NCBI RefSeq assembly: GCF_000302595.1
Contig: NZ_JH947127.1
Span: forward strand, 388,116 to 452,115
Source: Pedobacter arcticus A12
GTDB taxonomy: Bacteria; Bacteroidota; Bacteroidia; Sphingobacteriales; Sphingobacteriaceae
Length of the DNA: 64,000 bases
Reading direction: 5' to 3'
Under the pieces are notes generated by a model that searched no databases, was not told the DNA's origin, and saw only the letters and a list, made by a program, of their open reading frames with translations. Position numbers and translations under genes: made by a program. Position 1 is the stretch's first letter; every line of letters starts with the position of its first letter. Positions 54,751-63,381 of this stretch are shown one piece after another.

Positions 54751-55000
54751 TTCTTTATTAAAAAATAACTGTTTGTAAATCTCGGTGCGAACATACTTAT
54801 TTAGACTAAATCTACATAATATTCTATAAAGTATTTTTTCATCTAACCACCTCATTTTAGTGTGTGTTTTAGAAAATATCTAATAAAGAGAGAAATGGGA
54901 ATAGCTATAGCTGAATCTTTTTCAAATAATTATGGTTTTGGTTACCAAACCAAAATTTGTTTAAAATAGCTTTAATAAGCTTACAGAAACTTCCTAAACA

Positions 55001-55032
55001 AAAAAGCCTTTCAATTTCTTGAAAGGCTTTTA
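55001..55032 (-). terminator. Terminator of tRNA-His
   Basis: Perfect 12-bp stem AAAAGCCTTTCA (55002-55013) with TGAAAGGCTTTT (55020-55031), six-base loop. On the minus strand it runs into a T tract. Confidence 0.9.
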
Positions 55033-55040
55033 ACATTAAG

Positions 55041-55115
55041 GGCGGACGATGGGGCTCGAACCCACGACCCCCGGCACCACAAACCAGTGCTCTAACCAAC
55101 TGAGCTACGACCGCC
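55041..55115 (-). tRNA. tRNA-His (anticodon GTG)
   Basis: Read on the minus strand: an extra G at -1 (paired with C73, a His hallmark), acceptor GCGGTCG, D arm GCTCAGTTGGTTAGAGC, anticodon stem-loop CTGGT-TTGTGGT-GCCGG with GTG at 34-36, T arm GTGGG-TTCGAGC-CCCAT. No CCA is encoded. The acceptor stem has a U5-U68 mismatch (CGTCCGC opposes GCGGTCG). The discriminator is C73. The upstream neighbour on the minus strand is gene-free; the terminator lies eight bases downstream. Confidence 0.93.
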
Positions 55116-55252
55116 ATTTGTTTTAGTGGAGTGCAAAAATAACCTAAAAATCAAACTAATCAAATTTTTAAAGAAATTTATAGCATACTAAACGCTATAC
55201 TGCTGATACATTGCGAAATAATCTTTTAATCGGCTTTGTTTTGCTTATTTTT

Positions 55253-55260
55253 TATCTTCG
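55253..55260 (+). promoter_or_regulatory. Promoter -7 box of rnhA (TATCTTCG)
   Basis: Seven of eight bases match TAnnTTTG. It ends only three bases before the ATG at 55264, so transcription would begin at about the start codon. Confidence 0.5.
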
Positions 55261-55263
55261 CAA

Positions 55264-55734
55264 ATGATTCAAATTTTTACAGATGGCGCAGCAAGTGGCA
55301 ATCCAGGTCCAGGTGGATATGGTGTGATCTTAAGGTCGGGAAAGCATTATAAAGAACTTTCTGACGGATTTAGAATGACAACCAATAACCGCATGGAATT
55401 GATGGCCGTATGTGTTGGACTAGAAGCCATAAAAACGCTAAACCAGGAAGTCATGATTTTTTCTGATTCTAAGTACGTAATTGATTCCGTGGAAAAGAAA
55501 TGGGTTTTTGGCTGGGTAAAAAAAGCTTTTGCTGGCAAAAAAAACAAAGATCTTTGGTTACGCTTTTTACAATCATATAAATTGCATCAAGTAAAGTTTA
55601 CTTGGGTAAAAGGACATGCAGGGCATCCAGAAAATGAAAGATGCGATGAACTTGCGGTCATCGCATCTAAATCAAAAGATCAAAAAATTGACAGTGTTTT
55701 CGAAGTCGAAAATCAAAAATCTAAATTATTGTGA
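55264..55734 (+). CDS. rnhA: Ribonuclease HI
   Basis: Degrades RNA in RNA/DNA hybrids. A 156-residue protein with the DEDD active site: D7 in IFTDGAASGNPGPGG, Glu in NNRMELMAV, Asp in FSDSKYVID, and Asp in ENERCDELA, with the flexible-loop His in VKGHAGHPEN. Standard RNase HI length. Downstream, 55735-55865 has no gene and contains a G-poor AACTAACC-type tract. Confident. Confidence 0.95.
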   Translation: MIQIFTDGAASGNPGPGGYGVILRSGKHYKELSDGFRMTTNNRMELMAVCVGLEAIKTLNQEVMIFSDSKYVIDSVEKKWVFGWVKKAFAGKKNKDLWLRFLQSYKLHQVKFTWVKGHAGHPENERCDELAVIASKSKDQKIDSVFEVENQKSKLL

Positions 55735-55865
55735 TTTTAAAAAACGATTCGGGAGTAAAGAGCAAAAGAATAAAGACCGGCTTTTTAGCTTTGAACCTAA
55801 ATATACACTAACCACTAACGAAGTTCTTCCACTAAGAAACCAATAACTAACCAACTAAAAACTAA

Positions 55866-56894
55866 CTAAACCACTTTCAAAACCTCCTGAGGCGAATATT
55901 GAGCCATAAAATCTTCTGCTAACAGAACCATCTCTGTAGAGCCTATAAAAATTGATTCTCGCTGGTGAATTTCTGTAACCTCAATATCTAAAATTCTTTG
56001 GAAACCATTTGTTGCTCTACCTCCCGCTTGCTCGATAATAAATGCCAGCGGGTTACATTCGTAAACTAGCCTTAACTTTCCGTTTGGCGCACTTGCCGTA
56101 GTTGGATAAATATAAATGCCACCTTTAATTAAGTTACGATGAAGATCTGCGACCATTGAGCCTATATACCTTGAAGTATAAGGACGAGAAGTAGCGGAAT
56201 CTTCTACTTGGCAATATTTAATATATTTTTTCACACCTTCTGGAAAGTGGACATAATTACCTTCATTCATACTGTAAATGGTTCCGGTTTCTGGAATCTT
56301 CATTTGTGGATGCGAAAGACAAAACTCTCCGATAGAAGGATCTAAAGTAAAACCGTTTACCCCACAACCAGTAGTGTAAACCAACATGGTTGAAGAGCCA
56401 TAAACAATATAGCCAGCGGCTACCTGTTCTGTTCCCTTTTGCAAGATGTCATTGATATCCGCTTCTCCTTCTTTAGAAATTCGTCTGAAAATAGAAAAAG
56501 TTGTGCCAACTGCTACGTTTACGTCGATGTTTGAAGAACCATCTAAAGGATCAATCGCAACCACATATTTTGCATTTTTTGACACATGTTCGTTTAGTAT
56601 AACAACTTCTTCGTTTTCTTCCGAGACCACCAGCGCACATTCGCCACCAGCACTTAAAGCAGCAATAAATTGTTCGTTTGCATAAACATCCAGTATCTTT
56701 TGAGTTTCGCCCTGTACGTTTATTGTACCAACTTCTCCCAAAATATCTGCAAGGCCAGCCTTGTTAATTTCCCGATTTACAATTTTTGCCGCAATACCAA
56801 TATCTCTCAATAACCTGGAAAGCTCTCCTTTTGCGTAAGGAAAATCTGCTTGCCTTTCAATAATAAACTGACCTAATGTAATTAATCTTGCCAT
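55866..56894 (-). CDS. fbp: Class I fructose-1,6-bisphosphatase
   Basis: Gluconeogenic enzyme converting fructose-1,6-bisphosphate to fructose-6-phosphate. A 342-residue protein of usual length, with the metal site [28 protein letters not shown]-like segment [11 protein letters not shown], the substrate loop [24 protein letters not shown], and [20 protein letters not shown]. First of three minus-strand genes together with the phosphoesterase and tRNA methyltransferase? Gap to the phosphoesterase is 21 bases, with fbp the most downstream of the set (order: trmN6, phosphoesterase, fbp). Confidence 0.96.
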   Translation of the reverse strand: MARLITLGQFIIERQADFPYAKGELSRLLRDIGIAAKIVNREINKAGLADILGEVGTINVQGETQKILDVYANEQFIAALSAGGECALVVSEENEEVVILNEHVSKNAKYVVAIDPLDGSSNIDVNVAVGTTFSIFRRISKEGEADINDILQKGTEQVAAGYIVYGSSTMLVYTTGCGVNGFTLDPSIGEFCLSHPQMKIPETGTIYSMNEGNYVHFPEGVKKYIKYCQVEDSATSRPYTSRYIGSMVADLHRNLIKGGIYIYPTTASAPNGKLRLVYECNPLAFIIEQAGGRATNGFQRILDIEVTEIHQRESIFIGSTEMVLLAEDFMAQYSPQEVLKVV

Positions 56895-56915
56895 ATACTT
56901 AGTGTAATTTTTACG

Positions 56916-57410
56916 CTATCTGTTTGCTAATTCTATGGCGTCTAATGTATGAATTTTATTTTCAGAAACACTAAATCTAATTAAAGTTCTGGTCTTGTGC
57001 CAACCTTGTTTTCCAGCCGCACCGGGATTAATATGCAAGCATTGTATTTTCTTATCGTAAATAACTTTAAGAATATGCGAGTGCCCAGAAATAAACAAAT
57101 CCGGTGGCTTAGTGTAAATATCTGGCTTTACATTTGAGGAATATCTGCCCGGATATCCACCAATATGCGTCATCCAAACATCCACATCCTCTGCATTAAA
57201 TCTTAGATGTTCTGGATACACTTCCCTAACATCTTTTCCGTCGATATTACCATAAACTCCTTTCAGCGGTTTAAATGCAGCCAATTGCTCTGCCAATGCT
57301 AAAGTCCCAAAATCGCCAGCATGCCAAATTTCATCCCGATCATCAAAGTATTTAAAAACAGCATCATCTAAATAGCTGTGTGTATCTGAAATCAATCCTA
57401 TTTTTATCAT
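56916..57410 (-). CDS. YfcE/MJ0936-type metallophosphoesterase
   Basis: A 164-residue calcineurin-like phosphodiesterase with all metal-binding blocks: ISDTHSYLD, WHAGDFGTLALAE, VYGNIDG, MTHIGG and SGHSHILKV. Length and order fit the small YfcE/MJ0936 family. Substrate uncertain. Its ATG overlaps the stop of the upstream methyltransferase gene by one base. Confidence 0.9.
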   Translation of the reverse strand: MIKIGLISDTHSYLDDAVFKYFDDRDEIWHAGDFGTLALAEQLAAFKPLKGVYGNIDGKDVREVYPEHLRFNAEDVDVWMTHIGGYPGRYSSNVKPDIYTKPPDLFISGHSHILKVIYDKKIQCLHINPGAAGKQGWHKTRTLIRFSVSENKIHTLDAIELANR

Positions 57411-58123
57411 TAAAAAATCGTAAAGAAGTCTTTTAAAGTTGCTTTATATTGTAATGAATGTTCTCCTTGCGAAGCGTAAATACAGAAATCGTCAAATAAC
57501 AGTTCATTATTGCTATTCCGAGTAAAAGTAATGATGTGCCTAATGTGTGCTTTGTCTGGATACGATTTTATTTTGATGCAATGCTTAGGATACAAACCAA
57601 AATCTTTGGCGGTAGTCTGTAGCATTAAAGAAATTTCTACCGGTAAAACCAGAGTTAACGTCCCATCAGCTGTTAAATGATTTTTGGCAAGCATCAATAA
57701 ATCCAAAAAAAAAGTTTCATCAGTATGTTTTGAAATATTCCGAGCTTCTTTTGGAGATTGCAAGGCGTTTAAATGAAAAGGCGGATTGGAAACAATTAGA
57801 TCATACCTATTTTCTGGATGCAACTCAAAAAATGCCTTAAAACTGTGATGATATGCTTTTAAATGATTGTTGAAAATTGAATTCTCAAAATTTGCGTTCG
57901 CTTTTTCAAACGCAGTTTCATCGATATCAATACCGTCAACATAAACTTGGGGCTTTCTTTGTGCCAACATCAAAGCAACTACACCTGTTCCCGTTCCTAT
58001 GTCCAATATTTTATTCGCACCATGCAAATCGCACATTGCCCCTAATAAAACACCATCAGTGTTTATTTTCATTGGGCAACCTTCCTGATTTATTACAAAC
58101 TGCTTAAAATGGAACAAAGACAT
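57410..58123 (-). CDS. tRNA1(Val) adenine-N6-methyltransferase (YfiC/TrmN6)
   Basis: A 237-residue SAM-dependent methyltransferase that modifies A37 of tRNA-Val(UAC) in E. coli. It begins with FHFKQFVINQEGCPMKINTDGVLLGAM, then the SAM loop ILDIGTGTGVVALMLAQR, and the catalytic NPPF in IVSNPPFHLNA. First gene of a three-gene minus-strand operon with the phosphoesterase and fbp. A TAATTTTG box ends five bases before its ATG. Confidence 0.9.
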   Translation of the reverse strand: MSLFHFKQFVINQEGCPMKINTDGVLLGAMCDLHGANKILDIGTGTGVVALMLAQRKPQVYVDGIDIDETAFEKANANFENSIFNNHLKAYHHSFKAFFELHPENRYDLIVSNPPFHLNALQSPKEARNISKHTDETFFLDLLMLAKNHLTADGTLTLVLPVEISLMLQTTAKDFGLYPKHCIKIKSYPDKAHIRHIITFTRNSNNELLFDDFCIYASQGEHSLQYKATLKDFFTIF

Positions 58124-58128
58124 AGGTG

Positions 58129-58136
58129 CAAAATTA
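58129..58136 (-). promoter_or_regulatory. Promoter -7 box of the methyltransferase operon (TAATTTTG)
   Basis: Full match to TAnnTTTG on the minus strand, five bases before the ATG at 58123, implying a leaderless mRNA. Confidence 0.55.
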
Positions 58137-58259
58137 TTGAATTAAAAGGATAACGTAAGAGTTAAGATGCAAGTATCAAGAATAAATATGAATGCGATTG
58201 AACAAAACATATGGATTAGCTTGCTCTAAAGATTAATTGGCTTGATGTAGATTATTTGC

Positions 58260-58346
58260 TAAGGATTGAAGTGACATCCTTTTTTGTCCTCCGACTCCGC
58301 TCGGGGCGACACAAAAAAGATTTAGCAAAGGCGTGTTAAAGCGCCC
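58260..58346 (-). repeat. Dispersed intergenic repeat, copy 2
   Basis: Its reverse complement matches 17711-17799: TTTAACACGC, TTTTTTGTG, CGGAG-TCGGAGGACAAAAAAGGATGTCACT. Like copy 1 it can form a hairpin (CTTTTTTGTC with GACACAAAAAAG). It lies between the methyltransferase operon and lepA. Confidence 0.75.
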
Positions 58347-58456
58347 TAATTAACAAAAAAAGAAGAGAGTTAATATCGAGGAATCAAGATGCAAACAACA
58401 AAATTGGCGCTTTTTACACAACACAAAATTGTTAAGTATATTTCTCCTTAAAAATC

Positions 58457-58464
58457 TATCTTTG
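58457..58464 (+). promoter_or_regulatory. Promoter -7 box of lepA (TATCTTTG)
   Basis: Full match to TAnnTTTG, eight bases before the lepA ATG at 58473. Confidence 0.6.
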
Positions 58465-58472
58465 CGTTTCAA

Positions 58473-60257
58473 ATGAAGCATATACGTAATTTCTGCATTA
58501 TTGCACATATAGATCACGGGAAGAGTACTCTTGCTGATCGTTTATTGGAGTTCACTGCCACTGTTACCCAGCGTGAGTCGCAAGCTCAATTGTTGGACAA
58601 CATGGATTTAGAGCGTGAACGAGGCATCACCATAAAAAGTCATGCCATCCAAATGAATTATACCCACGAAGGTCAGGAATATATTCTTAATCTTATTGAT
58701 ACACCTGGACACGTAGATTTTTCTTACGAAGTTTCGCGTTCTATTGCGGCCTGCGAAGGTGCGCTACTGATTGTGGATGCTTCTCAGGGTATACAGGCGC
58801 AAACCATATCCAATCTGTATCTAGCTTTAGAACAGGATTTGGTTATTATACCGATTTTAAACAAAATGGATTTGCCTGGGGCGATGCCCGAAGAGGTAAA
58901 AGACCAGATTGTTGATTTAATTGGTGGTGAACGTTCAGATATTATTCCAGCATCGGGTAAAACCGGTTTAGGAATTCAAGATATTTTAACTGCGGTTATT
59001 GAGCGAGTTCCTGCTCCAGTTGGTGACCCAGATGCTCCATTGCAGGCTTTGATTTTCGACTCCGTTTTTAATTCGTTCCGTGGAATTATCGCTTACTTTA
59101 AAGTGTTAAACGGAGAGATTAAAAAGAACGACCGCGTAAAGTTTGTTGCTACAGGTAAAGAATATATTGCCGATGAAGTTGGGGTTTTAAAGTTAAATCC
59201 TACTCCGAAAGGAAGTGTAAAAACAGGTGATGTTGGTTATATTATTTCTGGAATTAAGGAAGCCAGAGAGGTTAAAGTTGGTGACACTATCATATTAAGA
59301 GACAGGCCAGCTCCAGGAATTCAAGGTTTTGAAGAGGTGAAGCCAATGGTTTTTGCTGGCATTTACCCAGTTGATACCGATGAATTTGAAGAGCTACGTG
59401 AAGCGATGCATAAACTGCAACTGAATGATGCTTCTTTGGTGTTTGAACCAGAATCTTCTGCAGCTTTAGGTTTCGGTTTCCGATGCGGATTCTTAGGAAT
59501 GTTGCACATGGAAATTATCCAAGAACGTTTGGAACGTGAGTTCGACATGACGGTAATTACCACTGTCCCTAACGTGTCGTATATTGCGCATACTACTAAA
59601 GGAGACCCATTTACAGTAAATAATCCTTCGGAACTGCCAGACCCATCAAAACTGGAGTTTGTAGAAGAACCATATATAAAAGCAAACATCATTACAAAGG
59701 CCGAGTTTGTTGGACCCGTAATGTCGCTTTGTATCCAAAAAAGAGGGATGATCACCAATCAGCATTATTTAACTGCTGACAGGGTTGAGCTGATTTTTGA
59801 AATGCCAATGGGCGAAATTGTTTTTGACTTTTACGATAAACTGAAAACAATTTCTAAAGGATATGCATCGTTTGATTATCATCAAATTGGTTTTAAACAA
59901 TCTGATTTGGTAAAAATGGATATTATGTTGAACGGCGAACACGTTGATGCGCTCTCCTCTTTAATCCACAGAAGTAATTCTTACGATTTTGGTAAACGCA
60001 TTTGCGAGAAGTTAAGAGAGTTAATTCCAAGACAGCAGTTTGACATTGCCATCCAAGCTTCTATCGGTGCTAAAATTATCGCTCGTGAAAACGTAAAAGC
60101 TTTACGTAAAGATGTAACCGCAAAATGTTACGGTGGTGATATCTCGCGTAAACGTAAATTATTAGAAAAGCAGAAAAAAGGAAAAAAACGCATGCGCCAA
60201 GTTGGAAACGTAGAGATTCCACAATCGGCGTTTATGGCGGTTTTGAAATTAGACTAA
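58473..60257 (+). CDS. lepA: Elongation factor 4 (LepA)
   Basis: Ribosome-associated GTPase. The 594-residue length is normal. G domain: [45 protein letters not shown]. The C-terminus carries LepA-specific sequence, [41 protein letters not shown]. Single transcription unit with its own promoter; no clear terminator. Confidence 0.97.
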   Translation: MKHIRNFCIIAHIDHGKSTLADRLLEFTATVTQRESQAQLLDNMDLERERGITIKSHAIQMNYTHEGQEYILNLIDTPGHVDFSYEVSRSIAACEGALLIVDASQGIQAQTISNLYLALEQDLVIIPILNKMDLPGAMPEEVKDQIVDLIGGERSDIIPASGKTGLGIQDILTAVIERVPAPVGDPDAPLQALIFDSVFNSFRGIIAYFKVLNGEIKKNDRVKFVATGKEYIADEVGVLKLNPTPKGSVKTGDVGYIISGIKEAREVKVGDTIILRDRPAPGIQGFEEVKPMVFAGIYPVDTDEFEELREAMHKLQLNDASLVFEPESSAALGFGFRCGFLGMLHMEIIQERLEREFDMTVITTVPNVSYIAHTTKGDPFTVNNPSELPDPSKLEFVEEPYIKANIITKAEFVGPVMSLCIQKRGMITNQHYLTADRVELIFEMPMGEIVFDFYDKLKTISKGYASFDYHQIGFKQSDLVKMDIMLNGEHVDALSSLIHRSNSYDFGKRICEKLRELIPRQQFDIAIQASIGAKIIARENVKALRKDVTAKCYGGDISRKRKLLEKQKKGKKRMRQVGNVEIPQSAFMAVLKLD

Positions 60258-60321
60258 ATTTAGTCGCAAGACTCAAGTAGCAAGCATCAAGAGCTGAACG
60301 GATATTTGAAGAGTACTTTTG

Positions 60322-60449
60322 AGAGTTTAAAGAGACCATTTATAAAGTCTTAATACTTGGTACTAAAATCTTGATACTATTATAAACATGTAAAGAGTTT
60401 GAAAAGATATTTTATAAGGTCTTTATACTTGATACAAAAATATTGATAC
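60322..60449 (+). repeat. Two imperfect tandem copies of a 56-base unit
   Basis: Copy A, 60322-60377, and copy B, 60394-60449, align over 56 positions with about ten mismatches. Both begin AGAGTTT and end TTGATAC. The unit includes GTCTT-x-ATACTTG and TTGATAC. It ends three bases before the folD ATG, so copy B is the folD leader. A plausible slippage product of a regulatory or non-functional unit. Confidence 0.65.
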
Positions 60450-60452
60450 CAA

Positions 60453-61334
60453 ATGAAATTACTCGACGGAAAATACGTATCAGAAGAATTAAAGAAAAAA
60501 ATTGCGGTTGAAGCAGCAGAAATGCTTGAGAAAACAGGCAGAAAACCACATTTGGCTGCAGTTTTGGTGGGCAATGATGGTGGTAGCGAAACCTACGTAG
60601 CCAGCAAAATGCGCAACTGCGAAAAAGTGGGTTTTAAATCTTCTTTGGTTAGATATGATGAAACAGTGACCGAAGCTGAACTTTTGGCTAAAATTGAAGA
60701 ACTGAACAAGGACACTTCCATCGATGGCTTTATTGTTCAATTACCTTTGCCAAAGCACATCGATCCAGAAAAAGTTACCGAAGCCATAGATTACAAAAAA
60801 GATGTTGATGGCTTCCACCCTATTAATTTAGGACGGATGCAAAGAAACTTACCTTGCTTTTTACCTGCAACTCCTTTCGGGATTATGCTGATGCTTGAAT
60901 TTTACGGAATTGAAACTGCTGGCAAAAACTGTGTGGTAATTGGTAGAAGTAATATTGTAGGTAGTCCAATGAGTATTTTGATGGCTCGCAATGCAACCCC
61001 CGGAAACGCAACAGTCACTTTAACGCATAGCAGAACCAAAAACATCAAAGAATTAACACTTAAAGCTGATATTATTATTGTAGCCATTGGCAAAAAGAAC
61101 TTTTTGACTGCCGATATGGTAAAAGACGGTGTTGTAGTGGTTGATGTTGGGATGAATCGTGAAACATCAGACAAAACAAAATCTGGTTATAAACTTTTTG
61201 GAGATGTTGATTTTGAAAACGTAGCTCCAAAGTGTTCTTATATTACTCCAGTACCAGGTGGCGTAGGTTTAATGACGATTGTAAGTTTATTAAGAAACAC
61301 ACTTTCAGCAGCGAAGAAAGAATTTTATTCTTAG
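60453..61334 (+). CDS. folD: Bifunctional methylenetetrahydrofolate dehydrogenase/cyclohydrolase
   Basis: Interconverts 5,10-methylene- and 10-formyl-THF; links to purU at 17.9 kb. A 293-residue protein with the catalytic Lys block [27 protein letters not shown], the NADP-binding [15 protein letters not shown], and the C-terminal [19 protein letters not shown]. Usual length. Confidence 0.96.
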   Translation: MKLLDGKYVSEELKKKIAVEAAEMLEKTGRKPHLAAVLVGNDGGSETYVASKMRNCEKVGFKSSLVRYDETVTEAELLAKIEELNKDTSIDGFIVQLPLPKHIDPEKVTEAIDYKKDVDGFHPINLGRMQRNLPCFLPATPFGIMLMLEFYGIETAGKNCVVIGRSNIVGSPMSILMARNATPGNATVTLTHSRTKNIKELTLKADIIIVAIGKKNFLTADMVKDGVVVVDVGMNRETSDKTKSGYKLFGDVDFENVAPKCSYITPVPGGVGLMTIVSLLRNTLSAAKKEFYS

Positions 61335-61407
61335 AAAGGTTTGTGCTTTAAGGCTTAGGTCCTGAGGGATTTTCAACTTTTTACTTTCAACTTTTTACTT
61401 TTAAAAA

Positions 61408-61884
61408 TTGACCAACAACGATATTTTACGCCGATTGCGTTACACTTTTGAACTGAATGACGACAAAATGATTCAGATTTTTGCTTCTGCTGATAAAGAA
61501 GTTACGCGGGCAGAAATTAGCGAATGGTTAAAAAAAGACGATCAGCCGGATTATAAACCTATTTATGATATTGATTTAGCTGTATTTTTAAACGGTTTTA
61601 TCAATATAAAAAGAGGTAAAAAAGAAGGTGAACAACCAAAGCCCGAAAAAAAATTAAATAATAATATTGTTTTCAGAAAACTGAGAATTGCTTTGGGATT
61701 TACGGATGAGGATATTGTGGAGGCTTTAGATTTGGTAAACTTCAGAATCAGCAAGCATGAGCTCAGCGCTTTCTTCAGAAACCCAACACAGAATCAATAC
61801 CGACCTTGTAAAGACCAAATTCTCCGAAATTTTATCCACGGTATCCAGATTAAATTTAGAGGCGAGAAAGACGCTGAGGATTAA
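61408..61884 (+). CDS. DUF1456 (YehS) family protein
   Basis: A 158-residue cytosolic protein made of two copies of a helical repeat: NDILRRLRYTFELNDDKMIQIF and NIVFRKLRIALGFTDEDIVEAL, each followed by an EL/SxFF-type segment. The family is DUF1456 of unknown function. The start is TTG at 61408; homologues begin in the same way (MTNNDILRRLRY). A short direct repeat (CAACTTTTTACTTT, about 61371-61400) precedes it. Confidence 0.88.
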   Translation: MTNNDILRRLRYTFELNDDKMIQIFASADKEVTRAEISEWLKKDDQPDYKPIYDIDLAVFLNGFINIKRGKKEGEQPKPEKKLNNNIVFRKLRIALGFTDEDIVEALDLVNFRISKHELSAFFRNPTQNQYRPCKDQILRNFIHGIQIKFRGEKDAED

Positions 61885-61904
61885 GCCACGTTAAAATATT
61901 GATT

Positions 61905-62258
61905 ATGATCCCTTTTAAAAAAATAGATCACATTTTAATAAATGTACCCATCGGTAAACTGGAGGAAGCTGGAGAATTCTATCAAAACACCTTAGAACTA
62001 CCTGTAGTTTTAGGTGACAGACCTTTTAAAGCGCTCTGGTTTAAAATAGCCGAGATAGAACTACACATTACGGAAGAAGCCCCACTCGGGTTATCTGAAA
62101 GGCATCCCGCGTTCGAAGTAACGGATCTACAAGCCACAAAAACTTTTTTAGAATCAAAAGGAATCGAAATCTCCTACTCTACAAAAATAGAAGGAAGGGA
62201 ACGCCTGTTTTTTAAAGATCCTTTTGGTAACCGATTTGAGCTGATTGAGTTCTTATAA
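61905..62258 (+). CDS. Glyoxalase/VOC superfamily protein
   Basis: From the ATG at 61905 (117 residues): a single VOC domain, with IDHILINVPIGKLEEAGEFYQNTLELPVV and the closing FFKDPFGNRFELIEF. Metal ligands are likely the His of DHILIN, a His of ELHITEEA, and the final Glu. The frame also includes a TTG at 61899 that would add two residues. Reaction unknown. 14-20 bases after the DUF1456 gene. Confidence 0.85.
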   Translation: MIPFKKIDHILINVPIGKLEEAGEFYQNTLELPVVLGDRPFKALWFKIAEIELHITEEAPLGLSERHPAFEVTDLQATKTFLESKGIEISYSTKIEGRERLFFKDPFGNRFELIEFL

Positions 62259-62325
62259 TCGCTCAATTCATCACATTTAAGAAAAATCTTATACGTAAAT
62301 CTGCTATTATTAAACTGCAACCTAT

Positions 62326-62362
62326 GGATGAGATGTCTCCTATCGTCGATATGAAGGAGGTT
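62326..62362. repeat. Decayed copy of the TCTCCTATCGTCGA-type repeat
   Basis: TCTCCTATCGTCGA and ATGA here match the reverse complement of 660-675 (TCTCCTATCGTCGAAATGA) apart from one insertion. It lies in the convergent gap between the VOC and transglycosylase genes. Confidence 0.5.
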
Positions 62363-62407
62363 CTTGCTTAGCTTGCGTTTTCTCTATCAGTACGATTTAA
62401 TAAAACC

Positions 62408-63163
62408 TTAATCCTGGTAAGCCATCAACTTCCTCGGATTACTGATTTTATAACCATAATCCTCAGGATGTTCAATAACCTGTTTCATGGAAATCAAACT
62501 GTAAACATACTTACCTGTTTCGTGGTTTAAATCCAGCTGAAAATAATCGTCTTGATTTTGTTTCTTAATCTGCCTACGCATTCGGCCTTCTCCACCATTA
62601 TATGCAGCAGCAGCTAAAGTCCAGCTATTAAACTGCTTATGCAGATCTCTAAGATATTTGGCAGCTGCAACGGTAGCTAAACGAACGTCCATGCGCTCAT
62701 CAATCTGATCATTGACTGTTAAACCATAATCTCTAGCTGTTTGAGGCATAAACTGCCAAACTCCCGCAGCACCTTTTGGCGAGTATAAACCTCGCTTCAT
62801 TCCGGTTTCTACCAAAGGCATGTATTTAAAATCATCTGGAACACCGTATTTCTTCAAAATAGGTTCGATAACAGGAAACCACACCTCAGATCTTTGGTGT
62901 AATTTAAGCGTTTGCATTTGTCGGTATGAGTGCGCTCTAAGCGCTGTTTTCATTTTCTTGTTTATGCGTTTATCGCCAGAAGGCAACAGTTCATTAGCAA
63001 ATTCCAAATGGTTTAAGAAATCATTTTCGGCAATAGTTCTTACCGATTTTAAACTTGGAACAATCGCCTTACTAATTGTACTGGAATAGCTGTAACCAAA
63101 CATTTTTGTGAGTACACAAAAAACTAACATTAGGGTACAAGCAACTATGTATTTTAACTTCAT
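62408..63163 (-). CDS. Lytic transglycosylase (SLT domain)
   Basis: A 251-residue exported protein that cleaves peptidoglycan between MurNAc and GlcNAc. A hydrophobic N-terminus (about 1-30) is followed by a helical linker. The SLT domain (about 105-225) has the catalytic Glu in MPLVETGM, then GAAGVWQFMPQTARDYGL, and AAAYNGGEGRM. No LysM repeats are present, unlike longer MltD proteins. Single gene. Confidence 0.92.
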   Translation of the reverse strand: MKLKYIVACTLMLVFCVLTKMFGYSYSSTISKAIVPSLKSVRTIAENDFLNHLEFANELLPSGDKRINKKMKTALRAHSYRQMQTLKLHQRSEVWFPVIEPILKKYGVPDDFKYMPLVETGMKRGLYSPKGAAGVWQFMPQTARDYGLTVNDQIDERMDVRLATVAAAKYLRDLHKQFNSWTLAAAAYNGGEGRMRRQIKKQNQDDYFQLDLNHETGKYVYSLISMKQVIEHPEDYGYKISNPRKLMAYQD

Positions 63164-63339
63164 AATTCTTGCTTTATTTCCACTTAATAAAAAAGCTCGG
63201 CAAAGGTAAGCTTTATTTATCAGATTATCAAATAGTTACGAAAAACGGTGCGTAACAAGCTTTAAATCAAGCTTTCGCAAAGTCAATAAACAACTGTTAA
63301 AACTCCTAAATAAAGCTATCGTAATCTTAAACATTTTAG

Positions 63340-63347
63340 TACCTTTG
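63340..63347 (+). promoter_or_regulatory. Promoter -7 box of the repetitive protein gene (TACCTTTG)
   Basis: Full match to TAnnTTTG, 34 bases before the ATG at 63382. Confidence 0.55.
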
Positions 63348-63381
63348 TCCCCCTTAAAACAGGTATTAATTTTATAAGACC

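Noticed and set aside
54905..55117. A 70-codon minus-strand frame starting MAVVAQLVRALVCGAGGRGFEPHRPP.
   Set aside because: It is a translation of the tRNA-His gene and its terminator, a common false protein.
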